Under the pieces are notes generated by a model. The model worked only from the letters and a program-made list of their open reading frames with translations. It was not told the origin of the DNA and did no database searches. Both the position numbers and the translations under genes were made by a program. Shown here piece by piece: positions 10,131-18,759 of a stretch of 64,000 nt of DNA (its first letter is position 1; each line of letters begins with the position of its first letter). The stretch is from Nocardioides daejeonensis (lineage in GTDB: Bacteria; Actinomycetota; Actinomycetes; Propionibacteriales; Nocardioidaceae): assembly GCF_003194585.1 (NCBI RefSeq), contig NZ_QHKZ01000008.1, positions 62,001 to 126,000 of the forward strand, written 5' to 3'.

Positions 10131-11351
10131 ATGCCCACGTTGCCCCGCCTGCGTTTCCTGCCCGACCCCACCCGCCGCGATGCTGCCCGACTCGGCGACC
10201 TGCTGCGCCGCGAGACCGTGGGTGGCGTACTCGCCCTGCTGGCCGCAGTGGTCGCGGTGCTCTGGGCCAACTCGATGCTCGGCGGCAGCTATGAAGACCT
10301 GCGCCACTATGAGGTCGGACCGCTCAACGTCGAGCAATGGGCAGCAGACGGGGCCTTGACGCTCTTCTTCTTCGTGACAGGGCTCGAGTTGAAGCGCGAG
10401 TTCGTGGTCGGCTCGCTGGCGCGGATCTCCGATGCCATCGTCCCCGTCGTGGCAGCGGCGTGTGGCGTCGCGGTCCCCGCCCTGATCTATGTCGCGATCA
10501 ACGTGCTGGGCCCGGACGGTCATCCGCGTGGCTGGGCGATCCCGTCGGCGACCGACATCGCATTCGCCGTCGCGGTGCTCGCGGTGGTCGGCTCCGCGCT
10601 GCCCGGCCAGCTGCGCACCTTCCTGCTCACGCTGGCGGTGGTCGACGACCTCATCGTGATCGTCATCATCGCCCTCTTCTACGCGTCCGGCTTCCACCTG
10701 GTCTCCCTCCTGGTCGCGGTAGCCTGCTGCGCGGCGTACTGGCTGTTGCAGCACCTGCGGGTCTCCTCGGTACTGGCGCACCTGCCGTTCTTCCTAGGCG
10801 CCTGGTGGTTCACCCACGAGAGCGGCATCCACGCGACCATCGCGGGTGTCGTCCTCGGGCTGCTGACGCGGGTCCGCGCTGACGCGGGGGAGGAGACCAG
10901 CCCGGCAGAGAAGGTCGAGCATGCCCTCGGACCGTGGTCGGCGGGCCTTGCGGTCCCGGTGTTCGCGCTGATGTCGGCCGGGGTGGTGATCGGTGGCGGC
11001 GCCGAGCTGATCAGCGACCCGGTCGTGCTCGGCGTACTCGCGGGGCTCGTGGTCGGCAAGCCGTTGGGGGTCTTCGGCGGGGCCTGGCTGCTCACCAGGT
11101 TGACGCGCGCCGAGATGGACCCCGACGTGGGGTGGATCGACGTCTTGGGCGTCGCGCTGTTGGCGGGTATCGGCTTCACGGTCTCGCTGCTGGTGGCGGA
11201 TCTCTCGTTCACCGGCGCCGAGCGGGAGGCCGCCAAGACGGCGGTGCTCCTCGGCTCGCTCGTCTCGGCACTCCTCGGCGCGGCGCTGTTGACGTCGCGC
11301 AACCGGGTTCACCGGCACCGACCGCCACTCTCGGGGCCCTTCGCCGACTGA
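10131..11351 (+). CDS. nhaA: NhaA-type Na+/H+ antiporter
   Basis: 406 residues, within the size of the family. Signature segments are LTLFFFVTGLELKREFVVG, PSATDIAFAVAVLAVVG and the essential paired aspartates in LAVVDDLIVI (equivalent to D163/D164 of E. coli NhaA), then GIGFTVSLLVADLSF near the end. About twelve membrane helices. It exchanges cytoplasmic Na+ or Li+ for external protons. The ATG at 10131 has AAGG five bases upstream. The structured leader before it may regulate expression. Confidence 0.95.
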   Translation: MPTLPRLRFLPDPTRRDAARLGDLLRRETVGGVLALLAAVVAVLWANSMLGGSYEDLRHYEVGPLNVEQWAADGALTLFFFVTGLELKREFVVGSLARISDAIVPVVAAACGVAVPALIYVAINVLGPDGHPRGWAIPSATDIAFAVAVLAVVGSALPGQLRTFLLTLAVVDDLIVIVIIALFYASGFHLVSLLVAVACCAAYWLLQHLRVSSVLAHLPFFLGAWWFTHESGIHATIAGVVLGLLTRVRADAGEETSPAEKVEHALGPWSAGLAVPVFALMSAGVVIGGGAELISDPVVLGVLAGLVVGKPLGVFGGAWLLTRLTRAEMDPDVGWIDVLGVALLAGIGFTVSLLVADLSFTGAEREAAKTAVLLGSLVSALLGAALLTSRNRVHRHRPPLSGPFAD

Positions 11352-11407
11352 GCCGCCGTGTAGAGTCCGCAGCGGATCAGCAGGACCACCCTCAGGAGTT
11401 AACCGGC

Positions 11408-11806
11408 ATGTCGCAGCAGCCCCACCAGGACGAGCCCACCATCGGTCGGCTGATCGGTGACGCGCAGAAGGACATCTCCAAGCTCATCCAGTCCGAGATC
11501 CAGCTCGCCAAGACCGAGCTGAAGATCAGCGTCAAGGCCGGCACCGCGGGCATCGGGCTCTTCGCTGCGGCCGGGTTCCTGCTGCTGCTCGCGATCATCA
11601 TCTTCTCCATCGCACTGGCGCAGCTCATCCACTGGAACGGCGACGGCCTCGACCTGCACTGGGCCTACCTGATCGTCTTCGGCGTCTACACGGTGCTGGC
11701 GGTGCTGCTGGTCCTGGTCGGCGTCTCCAAGGTCAAGAAGGTCAAGGCGCCGGAGCGCGCGATCGCGCAGGCGCAGGAGACCAAGGCGGCGTTCGCCAAG
11801 CACTGA
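11408..11806 (+). CDS. holin-like (Phage_holin_3_6 type) membrane protein
   Basis: 132 residues: an amphipathic acidic/lysine-rich N-terminus (IGRLIGDAQKDISKLIQSEI), two membrane helices (about 50-75 and 88-110) and a charged Lys-rich C-terminus. This architecture marks a family common in actinobacterial chromosomes, named after phage holins but found outside prophages; its function is unknown. AGGAG lies about nine bases upstream of the ATG. Convergent with marP, which ends five bases away. A homologue (Rv3669) lies near MarP in Mycobacterium. Confidence 0.8.
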   Translation: MSQQPHQDEPTIGRLIGDAQKDISKLIQSEIQLAKTELKISVKAGTAGIGLFAAAGFLLLLAIIIFSIALAQLIHWNGDGLDLHWAYLIVFGVYTVLAVLLVLVGVSKVKKVKAPERAIAQAQETKAAFAKH

Positions 11807-11810
11807 CGGG

Positions 11811-12989
11811 TCAGCCGGTGCAGTCGCCGGTGCTCACGGTGGCCTCGTGGCTCCGGCCAGCGGCTGCGGCGTCGGCGACGGCAGCGGCGGTGACCGCGTA
11901 GCCGGTGTCCTTGTCGGTCACGGAGGCGGCGAAGACCACACCGACGACGTCCCCGTTGGTGTTGATCACCGGCCCGCCGGAGTTGCCGGGGCGGATCAAC
12001 GCGCGCAGCGACAGCACGTCACGGATGACCGAGCCCTCGTTGTAGATGTCCGGCGAGCGGAGTCGCTGCTCGGCTCGGATGCGGCCGGGCTGGACGTCGT
12101 ACGGACCGTCCTCGGGGTAGCCGAGGACGGCGACGTTCGCGCGGTCGGCAGGATCGTCCTCGAAGGCCAGCCCGGGAGCATCGAGCCCTGGTACGGCGAG
12201 CACTGCGATGTCGAGTTCGCTGTCGTAGTGGACGACACGCGCCCGCTGGGTCGCGTCGCCGAGGAGCACCGACGGGTCCGAGACCCCGGCCACGACGTGG
12301 GCGTTGGTCATCACGCGGCCCGGCGCGTAGACGAAGCCACTGCCTTCGACCCCGCGTCCGCATCGGTTCTCGCCGCGGATCTTCACCACGCTGGCTGCCG
12401 CGTCGCGCACGTCGGGGTCGCGCATGATGCGGGAGGCGTCGGGCGGCTTGACCTCGACGATCCGCTCCGGCGCGAAGGGCTCCAGGTAGCGCGGGAAGAA
12501 GTTCGTGCCGACCACGTTGTTGAAGGCGTTGAGCGCCTCGTTGGCCTGGGACGGCATCGCCTTGTCGACCTTCGCCAGCACGACGGACTCGCGAACCATC
12601 GGGGTGATCGGCCCGATCCGCGACCCGCTGACCGCGACCCCCAGGGCCCAGGCGACCAGGAGCACGGCGAACGAGCTCAGCAGCGCGCCGCCGACAGCAT
12701 CGACCGCACGGGCTGGCTGCCAGGTGATGAGCTCGCGGGCTTTCGCGCCGGCGTACTGGAAGGTGGCCTGACCGAGGCTCGCCGCCAGGATCACGATGAA
12801 GAGGGCGCCGAGGGAGACCCACGTCGACGGATCTTTGTCGCCCAAGGTGAGCGGCGCGAGCCAGATGCCCAGGAGGCCACCGAGAAGCAGGCCCACGGTG
12901 GCGAAGGCGCCGGTGATGAAGCCCTGCCAGTAGCCCGAGAGGGCATAGGTCAGGACCAGCAGGATGAGGAGGATGTCGAGGACGTTCAC
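11811..12989 (-). CDS. marP: MarP-like membrane serine protease (CvpA domain plus trypsin-like domain)
   Basis: 392 residues. Four N-terminal helices form a CvpA/colicin V production-like domain (about 1-125), followed by a periplasmic chymotrypsin-fold protease with His in TNAHVV, Asp in DSELDIAVL and Ser in RPGNSGGPV. In M. tuberculosis MarP (Rv3671c) is needed for acid and oxidative stress tolerance. The NUDIX-TlpA-Nth genes upstream match the Rv3672c-Rv3674c order. Its ATG overlaps the NUDIX gene stop. Confidence 0.93.
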   Translation of the reverse strand: MNVLDILLILLVLTYALSGYWQGFITGAFATVGLLLGGLLGIWLAPLTLGDKDPSTWVSLGALFIVILAASLGQATFQYAGAKARELITWQPARAVDAVGGALLSSFAVLLVAWALGVAVSGSRIGPITPMVRESVVLAKVDKAMPSQANEALNAFNNVVGTNFFPRYLEPFAPERIVEVKPPDASRIMRDPDVRDAAASVVKIRGENRCGRGVEGSGFVYAPGRVMTNAHVVAGVSDPSVLLGDATQRARVVHYDSELDIAVLAVPGLDAPGLAFEDDPADRANVAVLGYPEDGPYDVQPGRIRAEQRLRSPDIYNEGSVIRDVLSLRALIRPGNSGGPVINTNGDVVGVVFAASVTDKDTGYAVTAAAVADAAAAGRSHEATVSTGDCTG

Positions 12990-13687
12990 CGATCGTCCTC
13001 CTTCAAGGTCGTGTTCGGCGCGGGGACGGGGCCGCGGCGCTCACCCTCCAGCATGCGAGCCGGAAGTTCCACCACCCGGCGCGTGTCCCACGGATCTGCC
13101 CAGCCGATGTGCTCGAAGTAGCGGGAGATGATCCCGGCCGTGAACCCCCACAACAGCACGTCGTGCTCCGGCCCGATCAGGTACGCCGGCCCGAGCCACC
13201 CGCCCGGCGCGCGGACGGCCACGCGGTGCTCAGGCTCGATGAGCTCGCGCAACGGCACCCGGTGGATGGCGTGGACCTCGTCGACCGAGTGCGTGGTGAC
13301 CGGCGACTCCGTCTGCCACCAGCCGAGCACAGGTGTGACCGCGAAGTTGCTCGGCGGCAGCCAGAGCTCGGGGAGCTGACCGAGCACCTCCACCCCGCTC
13401 GGATCGAGCCCGGTCTCCTCCCACGCCTCCCGTAGCGCCGTCTCGACAGGAGTCTCCCCGGGGTCGATCGACCCACCGGGGAAGGAGACCTGGCCCGGGT
13501 GTGTGCGCATCGTGTGCGCCCGCTCGGTGAGCAGCAGGTCATGCCCGTGCGGGCCCTCCCCGAAGAGCATGAGTACGGCGCCCCGCCGGCCAGCGTGGTC
13601 GTCGGGTGGTACGAAGCGGGTCAGGTCGTCGGCGCGGATGGTCGCCAATCCGGCCTGGACCGGATCCAGCCAGCGTGGCGCGGTCAT
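12986..13687 (-). CDS. NUDIX hydrolase (CoA-pyrophosphatase-like)
   Basis: 233 residues. It has GGSIDPGETPVETALREAWEETGL, a full NUDIX box (given in two parts here: GGSIDPGETPVETAL then REAWEETGL), preceded by HPGQVSFPGG as in CoA diphosphatases such as NudL. It probably hydrolyses CoA or acyl-CoA derivatives, by family. ATG 13687 overlaps the TlpA-like gene stop (ATGA), and its own stop overlaps the marP start, so translation is coupled through the operon. Confidence 0.9.
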   Translation of the reverse strand: MTAPRWLDPVQAGLATIRADDLTRFVPPDDHAGRRGAVLMLFGEGPHGHDLLLTERAHTMRTHPGQVSFPGGSIDPGETPVETALREAWEETGLDPSGVEVLGQLPELWLPPSNFAVTPVLGWWQTESPVTTHSVDEVHAIHRVPLRELIEPEHRVAVRAPGGWLGPAYLIGPEHDVLLWGFTAGIISRYFEHIGWADPWDTRRVVELPARMLEGERRGPVPAPNTTLKEDDR

Positions 13688-14376
13688 GGTGCCTGGCCCA
13701 ACGTGATGCCCAGGTGCTTCTCGACCAGGCCTTCCAACTCCCCGACGGAGTCGATCTCCTCGAAGGCGACCCGTGGCGTGCCGCTGTCGTCGACCACCGA
13801 GCCGTCGGCGTCGATGAAGATCATCGCGGGGAGGCCCGGGAAGTTGGGCAGCGGCCCTGCGAGTGCGAGATCGGTGTTCGGATCGGCGAGCTGCGGGTAG
13901 CTGATGCCGGTCTCGCGGGCCAGCTCGAGGGCCGCCCCGGGTTGGGCGTCGTTGAAGTCGATGCCGAGCACCGCCACCTGGTCGCCGTGCTTCTGGAAGA
14001 ACTTCTCGTAGATGGGCAGCTCGCGCCGGCATGGCGGGCACCAGGAGGCCCACAGGTTGATCACCATGGGTCCGCGCAGCGTCGACACGTTGACATCGGC
14101 CCCACCGCCCAGACAGGGCAGCGTGATGGCCGGCAGCGTGCTGTCGCCGTGACTGCCTGCTCCGGGCGCGCAGTCGGGAAGATCGGTGGCGGCCTTGGCG
14201 TCCCGGAGCTCGGGGGTGTCGACCTGCACACTGCTCCGGTGGCTGGCGTCGCCGTCGGATCCGGGTGGCGTCAGCATCGAGCACCCCGTGGAGAGCAGCA
14301 GGATCGCGGTGCAGGCAACGGCAGCGCGCCGGATGCCCTGGTGCGCCCTTCCGCCGTGATGACGGCCTGGCGTCAT
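13684..14376 (-). CDS. TlpA-like thioredoxin-fold lipoprotein
   Basis: 230 residues from ATG 14376. A basic N-terminus and hydrophobic segment end in a lipobox-like LLLSTGCS (Cys about 33), predicting a lipoprotein facing the periplasmic space. The thioredoxin domain carries the redox motif WASWCPPCRRELP and the cis-Pro region LPAMIFID. It probably reduces or exchanges disulfides in exported proteins. Positional homologue of Rv3673c. It overlaps the nth stop and the NUDIX start by one codon each. Confidence 0.88.
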   Translation of the reverse strand: MTPGRHHGGRAHQGIRRAAVACTAILLLSTGCSMLTPPGSDGDASHRSSVQVDTPELRDAKAATDLPDCAPGAGSHGDSTLPAITLPCLGGGADVNVSTLRGPMVINLWASWCPPCRRELPIYEKFFQKHGDQVAVLGIDFNDAQPGAALELARETGISYPQLADPNTDLALAGPLPNFPGLPAMIFIDADGSVVDDSGTPRVAFEEIDSVGELEGLVEKHLGITLGQAP

Positions 14377-15107
14377 GCCGGTCCCTCGGTGCGCACCAGC
14401 TTGGCGGCCTCGCCAGCGTCGACCGGACCCTCGCCGTACGAGGGGCACCAACGCGCGACCGGGCAGGCGCCGCATGCAGGCTTCTTCGCGTGGCAGATCC
14501 GGCGGCCGTGCCAGATCACGTGGTGGCTGAGCATCGTCCAGTCACGCTTGGGGAAGAGGTCGCCGATGGCGAACTCGACCTTGACCGGATCGGTCTCCTC
14601 GGTCCATCCGAAGCGTCGTACGAGGCGGCCGAAGTGGGTGTCGACGGTGATGCCGGGGATGTCGAAGGCGTTGCCCAGCACGACGTTGGCGGTCTTGCGG
14701 CCGACGCCCGGAAGCTTGACCAGGTCGTCGAGCCGCGGCGGCACCTGGCCGTCGTGCTGCTCCACCAGGGCGTGGGAGAGTTTGAGCAACGACTCGGTCT
14801 TCTGGCGGAAGAAGCCGAGCGGGCCGACGATCTGCTCCAGTGCCGCTCGGTCGGCGCCGGCCATCGTGCGGGCGTCGGGGTAGGCGGCGAAGAGGGTGGG
14901 CCGCACCTTGTTGACCCGTCGGTCGGTGGTCTGGGCGCTGAGCACCGTGACCACGAGCAGCTGGAACGGATCCTCGAAGTCGAGCTCGCACCGGGCGTCG
15001 GGATAGGTCGCGGCGAGCACGCGGTCGACCTTGCGGGCGCGGCGGACCAGAGCGGTCCGGGAGTCGGTCGCGGGCACGGAGGACAGCCTACGTGGAGCCT
15101 CCGACAC
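14373..15107 (-). CDS. nth: endonuclease III (DNA glycosylase/AP lyase)
   Basis: 244 residues from GTG 15107. The helix-hairpin-helix LPGVGRKTAN supplies the catalytic Lys (about 138) and ITVDTHFGRL the catalytic Asp (about 156). A 4Fe-4S cluster loop C-x6-C-x2-C-x5-C is seen in CHAKKPACGACPVARWC. It removes oxidised pyrimidines in base-excision repair. Located head-to-head with the Crp gene, as in Mycobacterium (Rv3674c/Rv3676). Confidence 0.95.
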   Translation of the reverse strand: MSEAPRRLSSVPATDSRTALVRRARKVDRVLAATYPDARCELDFEDPFQLLVVTVLSAQTTDRRVNKVRPTLFAAYPDARTMAGADRAALEQIVGPLGFFRQKTESLLKLSHALVEQHDGQVPPRLDDLVKLPGVGRKTANVVLGNAFDIPGITVDTHFGRLVRRFGWTEETDPVKVEFAIGDLFPKRDWTMLSHHVIWHGRRICHAKKPACGACPVARWCPSYGEGPVDAGEAAKLVRTEGPA

Positions 15108-15228
15108 CCGCTCGGCAGGAACCCGGTTGAAAGGCGCGCCGGTTGATGGTTCATGATGTGACCCAAAGCACGACTAGGATCGGCTAGAACTGCGCTCATT
15201 TACTCGCTCACTAGCGATGGAGGACCTC

Positions 15229-15906
15229 GTGGACAATGACGTGCTGCGTCAGGCGCCGCTCTTCAGCCACCTCGACGACGAGGCGGCCACCGCGCTGCGC
15301 TCGTCGATGACCGAGTCGCGGCTGCGACGAGGCGAAGTGCTCTTCCACGAGGGCGACTCCGGCGACAAGCTCTACATCGTCTTGGACGGCAAGGTGAAGC
15401 TGGGCCGCACCTCCAGCGACGGGCGCGAGAACCTGCTGGCCATCCTCGGCCCCGGTCAGATGTTCGGGGAGCTGTCGCTCTTCGACCCGGGCCCGCGTTC
15501 GGCGACCGTCACCTGCGTGACCGACGCCAGTTTCGCCTCGCTCTCCCACGGCGACCTCGCCAAGTGGCTGGAGGGCCGCCCGGTCGTGGCCTACGGCATC
15601 CTCGGCCAGCTGGCCGGCCGGCTGCGCAAGGCCAACGACGTCGTGGCCGACCTGGTCTTCTCCGACGTGCCGGGCCGCGTGGCCAAGGCCCTGCTCGATC
15701 TCGCCGACCGTTTCGGGCGCACCGCCGACGACGGTGTCCACGTCCATCACGACCTCACTCAGGAGGAGCTCGCCCAACTGGTCGGCGCCTCCCGAGAGAC
15801 CGTCAACAAGGCGCTGGCCGACTTCGCATCGCGCGGATGGCTGCGGCTGGAGCCGCGCTCCGTCGTGATCATGGACATCGAGCGGCTCTCCCGCCGCGCC
15901 CGCTGA
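15229..15906 (+). CDS. Crp/Fnr-family regulator (GlxR/Crp-like)
   Basis: 225 residues from GTG 15229, chosen because GGAGG sits five bases upstream (15219-15223); an ATG at 15217 lies within that site. Cyclic-nucleotide domain with GELSLFDPGPRSATV (ligand-binding region) and C-terminal winged helix with LTQEELAQLVGASRETVNKA, very close to mycobacterial Crp (Rv3676) and corynebacterial GlxR. It is expected to be a global cAMP-responsive regulator. A weak half-site TGTGACCCAAAGCACG lies at about 15157-15172 and might serve autoregulation. Confidence 0.9.
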   Translation: MDNDVLRQAPLFSHLDDEAATALRSSMTESRLRRGEVLFHEGDSGDKLYIVLDGKVKLGRTSSDGRENLLAILGPGQMFGELSLFDPGPRSATVTCVTDASFASLSHGDLAKWLEGRPVVAYGILGQLAGRLRKANDVVADLVFSDVPGRVAKALLDLADRFGRTADDGVHVHHDLTQEELAQLVGASRETVNKALADFASRGWLRLEPRSVVIMDIERLSRRAR

Positions 15907-15963
15907 GCAGGGCACTCACCAGCAGCGCAGCACGGCAGCCGTCCATGTTGCTCACCATGCGTG

Positions 15964-16056
15964 TCGAGTTCGCGCAAACGATCGCTTGAGTTCGCGCATC
16001 TGGCAACGGCGAGGTGCCGTTTGCGCGGACGCAACGCGCCATTTGCGCGAACTCGA
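15964..16056. repeat. intergenic GAGTTCGCGC repeat cluster
   Basis: Direct copies of GAGTTCGCGC at 15966-15975 and 15988-15997, and an inverted copy GCGCGAACTC at 16045-16054 that closes the gap between crp and the convergent gene at 16061. The same motif recurs at 59.67 kb. The inverted arrangement could form a bidirectional terminator structure. Confidence 0.7.
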
Positions 16057-16060
16057 CGTT

Positions 16061-16621
16061 TCAGGCAGCGGGCAGGGTACGGCGGCGCTGCGTGATAGCG
16101 CGTAGGCGTGAGGTGCGGCCCTGCTCGTCTTCGCGCCGTACCGCCCAGACGACGCCCGTCAGCGCCTCGGCGAGGTCGATCGGCGCGGCGCCCTCCTCGA
16201 TCTCGCGGACGTGCAGCCGCGGGGCCGGGAGGAGGCGGGACCACGCAGGGATGGTGCCCACCTCGTCGGCACGGAGCAGGAGCATGACGTGCACGTCGAG
16301 CCCGGCCAGGTGGTCCAGGATCAGTGCGAACTGGTCGACGTCGGCCTCTGCGAACTGCGGCTGCGCGATGGCCATGTCGGCGTCGAGCCGCCACAGACCG
16401 CGGGTGATGCCCGCCCAGGCACCCTCGACCTCACGGCGGCTCAGGCCGCGGGCGCGGTGGTTGCGGAGCATCTCGGTCGCTGCGGCGTCGAGCGCGGGCT
16501 GCGCGATCTCGGGCACCAGACAGCCGGCGCCGGCCAGCAGTGCTCGGTGCTGCGAGAGGTCGGCATGGGTGAGTGCGCGCGGCTCAGGGCCGACGTGCAG
16601 GAAGAGCTTCTTCTTCGCCAT
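16061..16621 (-). CDS. sulfotransferase-like protein lacking the P-loop
   Basis: 186 residues from ATG 16621. The N-terminus KLFLHVGPEPRALTHADL followed by HRALLAGAGCLVPEI lines up with actinobacterial sulfotransferase-like proteins, which start KxxLHIGxxKTGTTxLQ and then NRxxLxxxGVLYP. The PAPS-binding KTGT residues are absent. The middle part has VDQFALILDHLAGLDVHVMLLLR, a region where sulfotransferases carry a second nucleotide-binding strand. Catalysis of sulfate transfer is therefore doubtful. The assignment is by pattern only; a hypothetical protein label is the safe alternative. Confidence 0.6.
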   Translation of the reverse strand: MAKKKLFLHVGPEPRALTHADLSQHRALLAGAGCLVPEIAQPALDAAATEMLRNHRARGLSRREVEGAWAGITRGLWRLDADMAIAQPQFAEADVDQFALILDHLAGLDVHVMLLLRADEVGTIPAWSRLLPAPRLHVREIEEGAAPIDLAEALTGVVWAVRREDEQGRTSRLRAITQRRRTLPAA

Positions 16622-16790
16622 GGCGCCAGGGTGGACGCTGGAGGTGGCCGGAAGGTGCCGTCCCCGGTGGCCGTCCGATGAACAGAGGCTCCCCCGGCGC
16701 CCGAGGGAGCCGCTGAACGATCTCGCTGGCTGCGCAACGGCGTCGACGGGCCAGCCCAGCGCCGCCCCGGACCGGCTTGACCGACACGTC

Positions 16791-16808
16791 TCTAGAACAA
16801 GTTCTAGA
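16791..16808. promoter_or_regulatory. KstR-like palindromic operator
   Basis: TCTAGAAC-AA-GTTCTAGA is an exact inverted repeat. Its core TAGAACAAGTTCTA fits the published KstR consensus TNNAACNNGTTNNA, used by the TetR-family repressor of cholesterol catabolism in mycobacteria and rhodococci. It lies 20 bases before the NTF2-like gene and just after a TTGACC -35-like element (16777-16782), where a repressor would block transcription. Confidence 0.65.
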
Positions 16809-16828
16809 TCCTGCGTAGCATGCCCGCC

Positions 16829-17275
16829 ATGACCGAAGACATCATCTGGAACGCCGCCGACGACGACCACCCGGCCCGACGAGCCTCGCAGCGCTCCTAC
16901 GCCGCCGTCGCGAAGAAGGACCTCGCGCAGTGGCTCACCGTGTATGCGGAGGACGCGGTGCTCGAGGACCCGGTCGGGCCGTCGATGTTCGACCCCGAGG
17001 GCAAGGGCCACCATGGGCACGCGGGGATCAGCGCCTTCTTCGAGAAGGCGATCGCCCCGATCGAGTCGTTCGAGTTCACCATCAACGACTCGTTCGCGAA
17101 CCCGGGCAGCAACACCTGCGCCAACATCGGGCGGATCAAGACGACCTTCCCTGACGGCAGCCACACCACGACGGACCTGATCATGGTCTACGTGGTGGGC
17201 GAGGACGGACGCGTGCTGTCGATGAAGGCCTTCTGGGAGCCGGAGCGCACGATGGCGAGCTTCACTCCTGCCTGA
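16829..17275 (+). CDS. NTF2-like / SnoaL-like (ketosteroid isomerase-fold) protein
   Basis: 148 residues from MTEDIIWN; an ATG three codons upstream (16820) is equally possible. A small alpha+beta barrel is suggested by RSYAAVAKKDLAQWL near the aspartate/glutamate-rich VYAEDAVLEDPVGPS and the closing strand LSMKAFWEPERT. This fold houses steroid delta-isomerases and polyketide cyclases; the acidic EDPVG loop is where such enzymes place catalytic residues. The KstR-like operator immediately upstream suggests a role in steroid or isoprenoid metabolism. Confidence 0.75.
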   Translation: MTEDIIWNAADDDHPARRASQRSYAAVAKKDLAQWLTVYAEDAVLEDPVGPSMFDPEGKGHHGHAGISAFFEKAIAPIESFEFTINDSFANPGSNTCANIGRIKTTFPDGSHTTTDLIMVYVVGEDGRVLSMKAFWEPERTMASFTPA

Positions 17276-17395
17276 GCCGGCGCCCGCCGAGTCCTGGTGG
17301 CGGCATCCTCGCTGGCTTGCTACGTCGAGGGGCCTGTGACGCGATCTGTCGACCGCGCGTCATAACGGGTGTCAACGTCTCGACCCAGGAGAGAG

Positions 17396-17890
17396 ATGAA
17401 CCACGCCGAACGCACTGCGGCCTTCGAGGAGTTCGCCCGTGCTCGTGCCCAGCACCTGCACCGCTCCGCCTGGCTGCTGTGTGGCAATCGCGCCGACGCC
17501 GAGGACCTCGTCCAGGAGACCTTGGCGAAGGTCTACGTGCGGATGCATCGGATGCTGGCGCCCAAGCTGGAGAACCCCGCGGCATATGCGCAGACCGCGC
17601 TCACCCGGACCTTCATCAGCGCACGGCGGCGGCGTAGCAGCGGCGAGCTGCCGTACGCCGACCTGCCGGACCGGGCAGTGGGCGACCACGCGACGGCGGC
17701 CGATCTTCGACTCAGCCTTGCCGACGCGCTGGCGGAGCTGGCGCCGGTCGACCGTGCGGTGGTGGTGCTGCGCTACCTCGAAGACCTCTCGGTCGAAGAG
17801 GTGGCCGGGATGCTCGGCCTCTCTCCTGGGGCGGTGCGGAACCGAAGCATGCGGGCGCTTGCTCGGATGCGTGAGAGGAGTCTGAGATGA
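17396..17890 (+). CDS. ECF RNA polymerase sigma factor (actinobacterial SigE family)
   Basis: 164 residues. Region 2 has RSAWLLCGNRADAEDLVQET and KVYVRMHRM; region 4 has LAPVDRAVVVLRYLEDLSV and the helix-turn-helix EVAGMLGLSPGAVRNR. AGGAGAG lies six bases before the ATG. Its stop overlaps the start of the next gene (ATGA), which encodes a single-pass membrane protein likely to act as its partner. The promoter recognised is not evident. Confidence 0.9.
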   Translation: MNHAERTAAFEEFARARAQHLHRSAWLLCGNRADAEDLVQETLAKVYVRMHRMLAPKLENPAAYAQTALTRTFISARRRRSSGELPYADLPDRAVGDHATAADLRLSLADALAELAPVDRAVVVLRYLEDLSVEEVAGMLGLSPGAVRNRSMRALARMRERSLR

Positions 17891-18702
17891 AGGATCACGA
17901 GCTCGGCAGCCTGATGGACCGCTCCACGCGTGACCTGCCGGTCGATGTCGAGGGCCTGGTGGCCGGTGGCAGCGCCCGCGGGCGGGCAGCACTGCGCCGG
18001 AGGCGTCTGGGTACGGCGCTTGCGGCGGCGGGGGCGACCGCCGCGGTGACGGTGGGGATCGTGGCCGCGCCCTCGTTGCTCGCCGGCGGTCCTGTGCCGC
18101 GAGAGATCGTTGAGGCAGGGCCTGCTTCCGCCTCCGCCGGCGATCCCGATGCCACCCACGGAGCAGTTGAGCAGCCGGCCCGTCCCGATCGGCCGTTGCG
18201 CCATGCCGCCGCGGAGCTCCCGAGCATCGTCATGACCGCGCTCGGAGCCCCCGTGACCTCCGCGTCGGTGCTCGAGGATGCGAAGCATCCGCTCTGGGAC
18301 GAGGCGCGCGAGAAGATCGTGCACTTCCGGTGGAAGGGCACGCTGACGACGGTCATGATCACGCCGGCGCACCGCTCCGCGACCTGCGCAGAGCTGGCCG
18401 CACCTGATGCGCTTCCCACGCTGGACGGGAAGGCCGGTGCGGAGCTGCCGACCCGCGATCCCCAGGAGTGCCGGGTCGTGGACGGCCTCCAGGTGCTGGT
18501 CTCGCCGGCCTATGACCTCCCGGTGAAGGCGCAGGGTGCGCAGGCATGGAATCACGGCTACGTGGTCTCGGTGACCTCCTACAACGTCCCCGACGGCAAG
18601 AATCCCGACGGCAGTGAAGACGTTCCGCCCGTGATGGATCAGCCGGCGATCCCGATGGACCGGTTGATCGACCTCGTCACCAGCGAGGCCTGGTTCGCCT
18701 GA
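17887..18702 (+). CDS. single-pass membrane protein coupled to ECF sigma factor (possible anti-sigma)
   Basis: 271 residues. The cytoplasmic N-terminus (about 1-45) contains the Arg-rich RGRAALRRRRLGTALAAAGA, then one membrane helix (about 43-66) and a large extracellular domain with two cysteines. No zinc anti-sigma HxxxCxxC motif is visible. Coupling to the sigma gene and the topology suggest a regulator of sigma activity, but this is inference; related actinobacterial proteins are annotated as hypothetical. Confidence 0.65.
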   Translation: MKDHELGSLMDRSTRDLPVDVEGLVAGGSARGRAALRRRRLGTALAAAGATAAVTVGIVAAPSLLAGGPVPREIVEAGPASASAGDPDATHGAVEQPARPDRPLRHAAAELPSIVMTALGAPVTSASVLEDAKHPLWDEAREKIVHFRWKGTLTTVMITPAHRSATCAELAAPDALPTLDGKAGAELPTRDPQECRVVDGLQVLVSPAYDLPVKAQGAQAWNHGYVVSVTSYNVPDGKNPDGSEDVPPVMDQPAIPMDRLIDLVTSEAWFA

Positions 18703-18713
18703 GCGTGGCTCTC

Positions 18714-18757
18714 GGGCGTCATGCGTTCGGCGACGGCTCGCCGGGCGCATGACGCCC
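18714..18757. terminator. bidirectional hairpin between convergent genes
   Basis: GGGCGTCATGCG (18714-18725) pairs with CGCATGACGCCC (18746-18757); a nested stem CGGCGA-CGGC-TCGCCG fills the loop. It sits between the stop at 18702 and the stop of the convergent CoA-transferase gene at 18760. Confidence 0.75.
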
Positions 18758-18759
18758 GC

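Noticed and set aside
15157..15172. Crp/GlxR binding site before the Crp gene
   Set aside because: Only the TGTGA half is good; the other half is GCACG rather than TCACA. Not listed as a site.
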